Positions 57,747 to 64,000 of a DNA stretch of 64,000 nucleotides are shown in pieces. The stretch is from Colocasia esculenta (taxonomy: Eukaryota > Streptophyta > Magnoliopsida > Alismatales > Araceae): assembly GCA_014218235.1 (NCBI GenBank), contig CM024753.1, forward strand, positions 178,784,348-178,848,347. The letters run 5' to 3'. The notes under the pieces are model-generated. The model made no database searches, was not told where the DNA came from, and was given only the letters and a program-made list of their open reading frames with translations. Position numbers and translations under genes: made by a program. Position 1 is the stretch's first letter, and each line of letters begins with the position of its first letter.

Positions 57747-60262
57747 GTAATAGTTTGTAACTTGATTAGTCTATTTTCTTTTTGGACTCCAGAAAAGATA
57801 AATGTATAAATCTGCATGAGGAATATTTTTGTATTTCTGCCTTTATTTTACCATTTATTTGTCCCTTTTTTTTACCATTTTACTCGACTTACAGCTACTT
57901 GCTAACATGTTATTCCAGTACACTGATATATGCATGAAGTTTAGACATTAATCCATTAGCTGAGAGGAGTGGGTTTCTGGAATCTGGACATTGTTATTTA
58001 AGAATTTAGGTTTCATATTACATGTATGAATGTTCTATAGATTAGGTGTTTGACATTCTCTGGCAGCCAACCAGAGATCCTGCTGAAACATTTTTATATT
58101 TAGTTTTCTGGGTCCTGGAATGTGGTCTTTCTTCATGCTATGGCCAGGGTTACTGGGAGCCATAAGCCAGGTGTTCTGGTCAGTTCATGCACATGCTGTG
58201 GTGAGGACCATCCCACTTGGAAATGCAGTAATGCCCTATGATGATGGATCAGCTGGATTATTGTGTGACTTTAGGGAAGCTACTGGCTGAGAAGAGGTTG
58301 TGATGGCGAGGCCACCATCTAGGAGTTAGCAGCGGGAACTGCAGGCATCAAACTGGTGGAGAGGAGTGGGAAGTGTTGGGTAATCACTTAGTGTTTAGTG
58401 TCTTGGACAAGGAGATATGCTTCACACTAGGATCAAGGTCTTGATTGTAGATAGGGAAGTAGCAATATGTGGAGAGTGTAGAGGTTTGGGGATGGTAACC
58501 TACTAGTTGGCTGTCCAAGTGGTGCAGCCGAGGTCCTATGGAACAAGGTGGTTTTAGGGAGAAGAGTGCTCATTAGAAATGACAGCTTGGAATGTGTCAG
58601 AGGTGCTAGCAAGACAAGGCTACTGTGGATTGGCAGTTGCTGTTTGCTACTCAATTGTTGCCAAAGTAGAGGTGTTGCACTGACTGGAAGATTGGGAACG
58701 CTAACCAGATCAATGAGTTGGCTTGCAGAAATTCTGATACCACCATGCGCTGATGCTGGTTGCAGATGAGGTGAATGTTTGGTAACTGGTGAGAACTGTG
58801 CCTTTAATCCGTAAAGAGGCCAAGAGTATGGTTTGGGGTGATTGGCATCAAAAAGTATAGTTGGGCTAATAAGATGGTTTTACAGACTGGTGGCAGTGGC
58901 TCTGCCCTCAGAGAGTCAAAATCCATGGGAACAAGCCCATTAATGGTTGGCTATGGAGCCTGTAATATGCAGGGAATATAATCCCAGGGGACAGACCAAC
59001 AAAGGGGATAGTTGTGGAGAAGATCCAGGAGGGAGACGGAAAAGGGAACTTTGATGCAAGTGTTTGATGGGAATGCTTTCTAATTGACTCTTAGAAACAT
59101 GATTTGGTTTCAATTCCTGGTGTTAGTTTAATTACTTGAAACTGACTTGTTGCTTTAGAAAAAAATTGAGGGCGACTCAGACTAGAGGCTTGGGGTTCAG
59201 CATGTTGGGCTTTGAAAGCAAATTTTAGTTGTTTGGATAAGAACTGCCATCCATCTGGTTCGTAGGTGTCTTATAGGTGTGGCATTAGGTTTAAGAATGT
59301 ATCCCCTCGATGAAGATTGTAGGTGCCGATCAATGCCAAATCCAACATGCTGCATCTGCTCTGCAGATCGAAGATGTGACCTTGGGTTCATTGGCTGATG
59401 CAGCAGTAGGTAAGGATAGACATGCTAGGTTGACTGTTTGGCCATCCTCAGCTGTCGCACCATCTTCTTTGGTGGCTTCAGAAGTGGGGAGTGGCATGGG
59501 TGCCTTGACGGACTGGAGAAGGCAACTGGGCCATCCTCCAGCAAGTTAATTGATGTTCACATCAATAGTCTGAGGCTGTTAGCTTGATTCTAAATGCAAC
59601 TTCATAAAGTAAACACACAGAACTGAAAGAGGCATAAGACATCATGAGAGACTTTTTTATGCGGGAGCTTGTTGTGCCGCCCTTGGGTACTTGGGCTCGT
59701 ATCATTTTTTGTTTTTTAATTTCATTTGGGCCAGAGTTATACATGTTTTATAAGAGTCCACTAGCATGTACTCGAGGTATTAGGAGTCTTTATATCTCTT
59801 ATGAATTTTGTTTTGAGTCAAGTTACTTTGTGGCCCATATGGCTTAGGTGGATTGGCCCATTAAGAGGCCTTAAGGTTACCCCTACCCATTATGAAAGGG
59901 GTTGTATAAGGGTTTCTTAAGATAATGAAGAATTGAGAAGGATTTGCTAGTTAGCCTCCAAGAGTGAGAGTTTCTTCTCCTGCAAAGGGACCTTGCGCCT
60001 GATGCCCAACTGCCGCCGCTGCTACCCCTTCTCCCTGCGATGATCGATTGTGCCACTGCCCACTGCCGCTCTTTCTAGCACCTCCTTGCCCCACCGCCCA
60101 ATCTGCCGTCACCTCTACTTCATCTCCCTCCGCCATTATAAGCCCGCCATCGCTGCAGCACACCTCACAAAGCCCCTCTCTCTTCCTTTCTTTTCCCCTC
60201 GATCTGGCTCCTCTCTCATTGGTTCCCTCTCTGTCTCCCGCTCTCTCTCCCTTCATGGAATC
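57747..60262 (+). other. Start of MAPKKK5 intron 8; no exon seen
   Basis: Donor GTAATAGTTTG at 57747. I searched for the expected next exon (AAAMFKV-like kinase sequence) and found none up to the chromovirus at 60263. The stretch 59650-59960 resembles an LTR leader (repeated GGCCCAT, AAGGGGTTGTATAAGGG) but has no boundaries. The remainder is unassigned. Confidence 0.6.
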
Positions 60263-63083
60263 TGTAACAACCCAAGATCTGATACACTAGATCCAAACCA
60301 GTATTCCCAGACCTTGAACCGCCACCCGCAAGTCGAAGCTCAGAAGGGTAAGAGAAGTAGTCCGAGGAGACACAATAGTAAACAACTGTAAAGAAAAGCA
60401 TAACTCCACTATATAAACATGTGCCATAAGTACAAAGAAATACATCTCAAAACTATGTACAAAAAAGATAAAGGTACACAATAACTCGTACCCAAAAGAC
60501 TCTACAGCTGGTAGCTACGCGGATCCGCTGGGGCGACTCTGTTCTACACCACCCTGTGCAGACGAAGCCTCACCTGAAAAAGAAAAGGAGTGAGTCTCAA
60601 CTCGATACTCAGTAGGGACACTAATACTCGATACTCAGTAGGGACACTAATCTCACTGGTAAAAAGAACTAAGCAATGTAGAAAAGGAAAGTACAACAAA
60701 GAAGTAACACTGCACTAAAAAGTTAACGGTACCACAATTAACCTTGCAGAAAAATAGGTACCACGATGTTCGCCTCTACTCAAGAGTGCGTTGATAACAC
60801 ATGAACCTCGCAGGCTCAACAACACAACACACAAGCTAGCAAACAAGCGAGACGAGCTAGGGGATGTGGCTTGGCGCCTCGACACCACAAAGTCTTGGAA
60901 CCCTAGCCTTGTGTGCACACGCTAGACTGGTCTCTCTCGTCATGGTCCCTACGGTTGATTTTCCCCCAAGCCAGGACTCTGGTCGGTGACAAGGGTCTCT
61001 AAAGAAATCGGCTCGAAACCACCGCTAGGGGAACGTACTAGACGGAGTCGCACTTGACGTCTAGGCTCATCGACAGAGCACACTCTACGTCAGTCATCTA
61101 GGTGGAGTCCAGCCCAACGCCTGGGAAGCACTAATGTTTGCCTTATCGGATCTCGGCTTCATCTCGGGAGGGTCAAAGAGAAGAGATCTCGAAGAGATCT
61201 CGATAAGATCTCGGGAGATCAGGATAACATAAAAGTGTGGATCACATAGGTTTACATAGATAATTCCTTAAAGAACATAGATAATTGTATACATTCTCAA
61301 GTCTCATTCATGGATGACATACGTTCACATATATCATACAATAAGAGTGAGAATTGGGATTCGAGATGTGCATCTTCACTTTTCAATCTGTAGGATTTTA
61401 CTTTAAGCATAACAAAAAAATTAATTCATGACATGAGAACCCATGGTAAAAAAATCTTATTTATCTGAATATTACAGTGGATCATGACTAGGACTTAGTT
61501 GATGTCAGTTGGAGAGTGGCTTCCTTGAAGAAGTCATATACATTTGACTTTTTTCACCGAACTTTTAATTTTTAGTGTTTTATTGAGTTTATTTGAATTA
61601 TGAAATTTTTAGATAGACCAAATTATGAGGGATTAGAAAGACGTTATTTTGATTGAATCATCAAAATTGTGATTTTCTTCTTAGATGTGAGAGTTGACTT
61701 TTTATTGATAAGAGATGTGATTTTTTTTTAATATTTTTAGTGGATTCAAATATTTCCTTATTCATATGTAATATCTTAAGTAAATGAAACTACAATACCA
61801 ACATTTACTTAAATGATATATAGATAAATAAGGGGATCCTGACAACTCGGCTTCAGAGGATCCTAACCCTGAGTCTCTGATTACTCATCTCGGCCTTCTC
61901 GTTTCTCAAGATGGAGTCGAGATCGAGAATCTCGCAAGATTGTTTTCCATGGGAAGCATACAACACAACCAAAAGCACGGCAAACACACACAACACACTC
62001 AAGGGAGACGCTCTCGACGTCTAGAACACCGTGTCTGGAGGCAGACACAGTATGTCTAAGCCTCGTACAAGAAACAGGGGTACACACTGTTAGGACCTAC
62101 TTGCAGGGTTGATAACAACACCGATTGTCTCCAACTAGGGTAGGCGGCAACGTCTGCTGCCGTCAACAAGGTTTGACGGCAACATTAGATGTCGTCGACC
62201 ACATCTTGACGGCACATGGTCCTGCCGTCAAGTTCCTTCGGAAGAACTAGACGACAACAACACTTGCCATTAAGTTCTTCCCTTCCCAGCGGTGCTATCG
62301 GCCCTAGGCCGTTTCCATAGGCTGTCCCAAGCTCCCAAATCAAGATCTATTTGTAAGGAACTCTTCCTTGCATATGGATTTATCAAAAAACATCTGGAAA
62401 ACAGTGATCCAACGATTGGATTGGCTGATTCAAGCACATACCCTGGACATTAACATCCCCTCCCCTAAAACGACGATCCAATCACACAATACATGTATTT
62501 ATCAACTCAGAAATGCAAGGAGGAATGCAATGGGTAGTTTCCCTACCTCAAATGTCGCGAAACATAGAAGAAAACCTTCAAATCTTGCCAGTTCACCGCG
62601 CACACCCTGCTAGGTCAAACTCCCGATCCGCCTCTTTTCCGTACGATCTAGTGCCGCCACAAGCACCACGACCTCGCCTACAAACTCCCGTCGGCCGTCG
62701 GAAGTAGTGGGGAAGGAGAGAGGTGAAGGTGGGGATGTGGAGAGGGAGAAAGGGTGGAGGGAGTGAGCCTCGGGTGGCCTGTTAAAAATAGGTCCGCCCA
62801 GGTTGACGTCAACAGCACCACCTTAATCTTGACGTCAAGGTTTACCGTCGTCAAGTTTAGCCTTGACGACATCATACCCTGTCGTCAACCTAGAGAAAAA
62901 CTCGAAAAATCTGCAAAAGATGAAGTAGATGTTGCCGTCAACTCCAAATTTAACAGCATACGCTCCTACCGTCAACTAGTGGTTAATGGTACTCTATTTT
63001 GCCGTCAACCCCCAAACACTCCAAGCCAGAAACAAAATCGAAAATTGGCCTAGTAAGGGTCCAATAAGGGCCCAGACCTTACA
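60263..63083 (-). repeat. 3' LTR of the chromovirus (2821 bp)
   Basis: Left border TGTAACAACCC, right border …GACCTTACA on the + strand, directly followed by the polypurine complement. It contains a 27-bp duplication (TCGATACTCAGTAGGGACAC, near 60601 and 60628), GAGATCTCGA repeats (61188-61220) and two clusters of TTGACGGCA/GCCGTCAA motifs (62130-62280 and 62805-63010). Confidence 0.82.
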
Positions 63084-63100
63084 TTTCCCCCCCCCCCCCC
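63084..63100 (-). other. Polypurine tract of the chromovirus
   Basis: G14 AAA on the minus strand, next to the LTR and preceded by the CGAGGACAAAATTTT trailer that follows the chromovirus stop codon. Confidence 0.85.
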
Positions 63101-63123
63101 AAATAAAATTTTGTCCTCGAAAT

Positions 63124-64000
63124 TTAAAGAAAGGGGAAAAACGTACCAAAGAGATGCGGGAATTGACGGTGCATCTCATCCTCTTGCTCTCAAGTGGACT
63201 CTCCACCGGAGTGACGTTACCAAGCGATGCGGACCTAGGGGATAGCCTTGTTCCTCAGCCTCAGCTCTCACTAATCTACAACGCCGACAGGGTACTCTGG
63301 TACAGTCAGCTCCGGTGTCACGTCTACCCACTCTTAATTCTGTAACACGTGCGACACGTCGGGAAGGTGCTGTCGCAACATGGAGACGTGAAACACATCG
63401 TGTACTCCTGCCAGCTCTGGGGGTAATTGCAGTCAATACGCTAGGCTACCTACATGCTCTATGATGGTGAAGGGTCCAATATAACGGGGACTCAACTTCC
63501 CATGCTTCCCGAACCTCATTACCCCCTTCATCGGGGGCACTCGAGTAAACACTTGGTTCCCAACTTGGAACTTCAGTGGCCTCCTCTGTCGGTCTACATA
63601 GCTCCGCTGCTTGCTTTGCGCAGTCTGCAACCTCTGCCTGACAAACTGAACTATCTCTATGCGCTGCTAAACAGCCTGAACTAGCTCAATTCTAGTAACC
63701 ACATGTTCACCGACCTCGAACCAGTCCAAAGGTGTACGGTAAGGTCACCCATAAAGTGCCTCGTAGGGAGTCATGTCGATGCTAGAATGATAACTATTAT
63801 TATAAACAAACTCTATCTTCAGCAAGTGTGAAACCCAAGATCCCTGCCACTCTAGACAACACACTCTCAGCATGTCCTCCAGTGTCTATATAGTCCTCTC
63901 GGACTATCCGTCTGTCTGTGGGTGGTACGCAAAATTGAAGGCTAGCTCTATACTCAGAGCTCTCTGAAAACTACGCCAGAAACCTGAAGTGAAGCGCGGA
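63124..64000 (-). pseudogene. Chromovirus integrase C-terminal region and chromodomain
   Basis: Reads (right to left) FAYHPQTDG, SER, LEDMLR, YNNSYHSSIDMTPYEALYG, then FQVGNQVFTRV, GKLSPRYIGPF (GPY/F module) and GVHDVFHVSMLRQHLPDVSH, followed by a chromodomain with PVGVVD, ELRLRNKAIP, VRIAW and FPHLFGTFFPF, ending in TAA at 63126-63124. In-frame stops at 63904, 63886, 63745, 63667, 63433 and 63334, and several more in the chromodomain, prove it is dead. The chromodomain would have steered insertion into heterochromatin. Confidence 0.9.

Larger units (their letters stand above)
60263..64000 (-). mobile_element. Ty3/gypsy chromovirus (Tekay-like), 3' part
   Basis: The minus strand carries integrase, chromodomain, a conserved ATTTCGAGGACAAAATTTTA trailer, polypurine tract and a 2.8-kb LTR. 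Long LTRs with TGTAA…TTACA ends and a C-terminal chromodomain are typical of the Tekay (Del) lineage. The 5' part lies right of the window, so no target duplication can be checked; the candidate is GAATC at 60258-60262. It is heavily mutated. Confidence 0.88.

Overview
The window is nuclear DNA of a flowering plant. It holds one recognisable host gene, the 5' part of a MAPKKK5-type MAP kinase kinase kinase on the + strand (exons 1-8, 38505-57746), with canonical GT-AG introns, surrounded by plant transposable elements. The GC-rich first exon would suit a monocot or an early-diverging angiosperm, but I cannot fix the species.

Left to right: (1) 1-3552, the end of a CACTA element with two coding exons on the minus strand and a GC-rich 34-bp minisatellite. 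(2) 3553-16608, gene-poor DNA with degenerate tandem arrays, the largest a 1.5-kb array of a GAGACTCGATTTT-like motif, plus a broken Ty1/copia element (minus), a short foldback element and a SINE with a 17-bp target-site duplication (TSD). (3) 16614-27038, a complete Ty3/gypsy Tat-lineage retrotransposon (821-bp LTRs, TSD agacc). Its gag-pol lies on the minus strand. A separate + strand gene with its own TATA-like box and an 83-nt intron lies between pol and the 3' LTR. (4) 27044-35617, intergenic DNA with a second SINE and a three-copy, ~950-bp tandem repeat; the third copy is split by a 430-bp hAT-type non-autonomous element (TSD gtgtcgga). (5) 35618-36948, a MULE-like element carrying a fragment of the RNase P subunit p30 (GAF1/RPP30) gene. 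(6) 38505-57746, MAPKKK5. Intron 3 (12.4 kb) holds a 3.0-kb solo-LTR-like element and a 6.4-kb gene-capturing MULE, itself split by a nearly intact 4.85-kb hAT transposon (TSD aactggat). Intron 5 holds a second solo-LTR-like element and a strong hairpin. (7) 60263-64000, the 3' LTR and decayed integrase/chromodomain of a Tekay-like chromovirus (minus), lying in or beyond intron 8. The remaining MAPKKK5 exons are not in the window.

From the sequence alone, the MAPKKK5 reading frame is intact across all eight exons (580 codons, consistent splice phases), so the insertions have lengthened introns without breaking the coding sequence. In-frame stops in the decayed elements are mostly TAG or TGA where the family has CAG or CGA, as expected from deamination of methylated cytosine. 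The most interesting items are the spliced antisense gene in the Tat element, the two gene-capturing MULEs, the nested hAT, and the palindromic arrays in the intronic LTRs.
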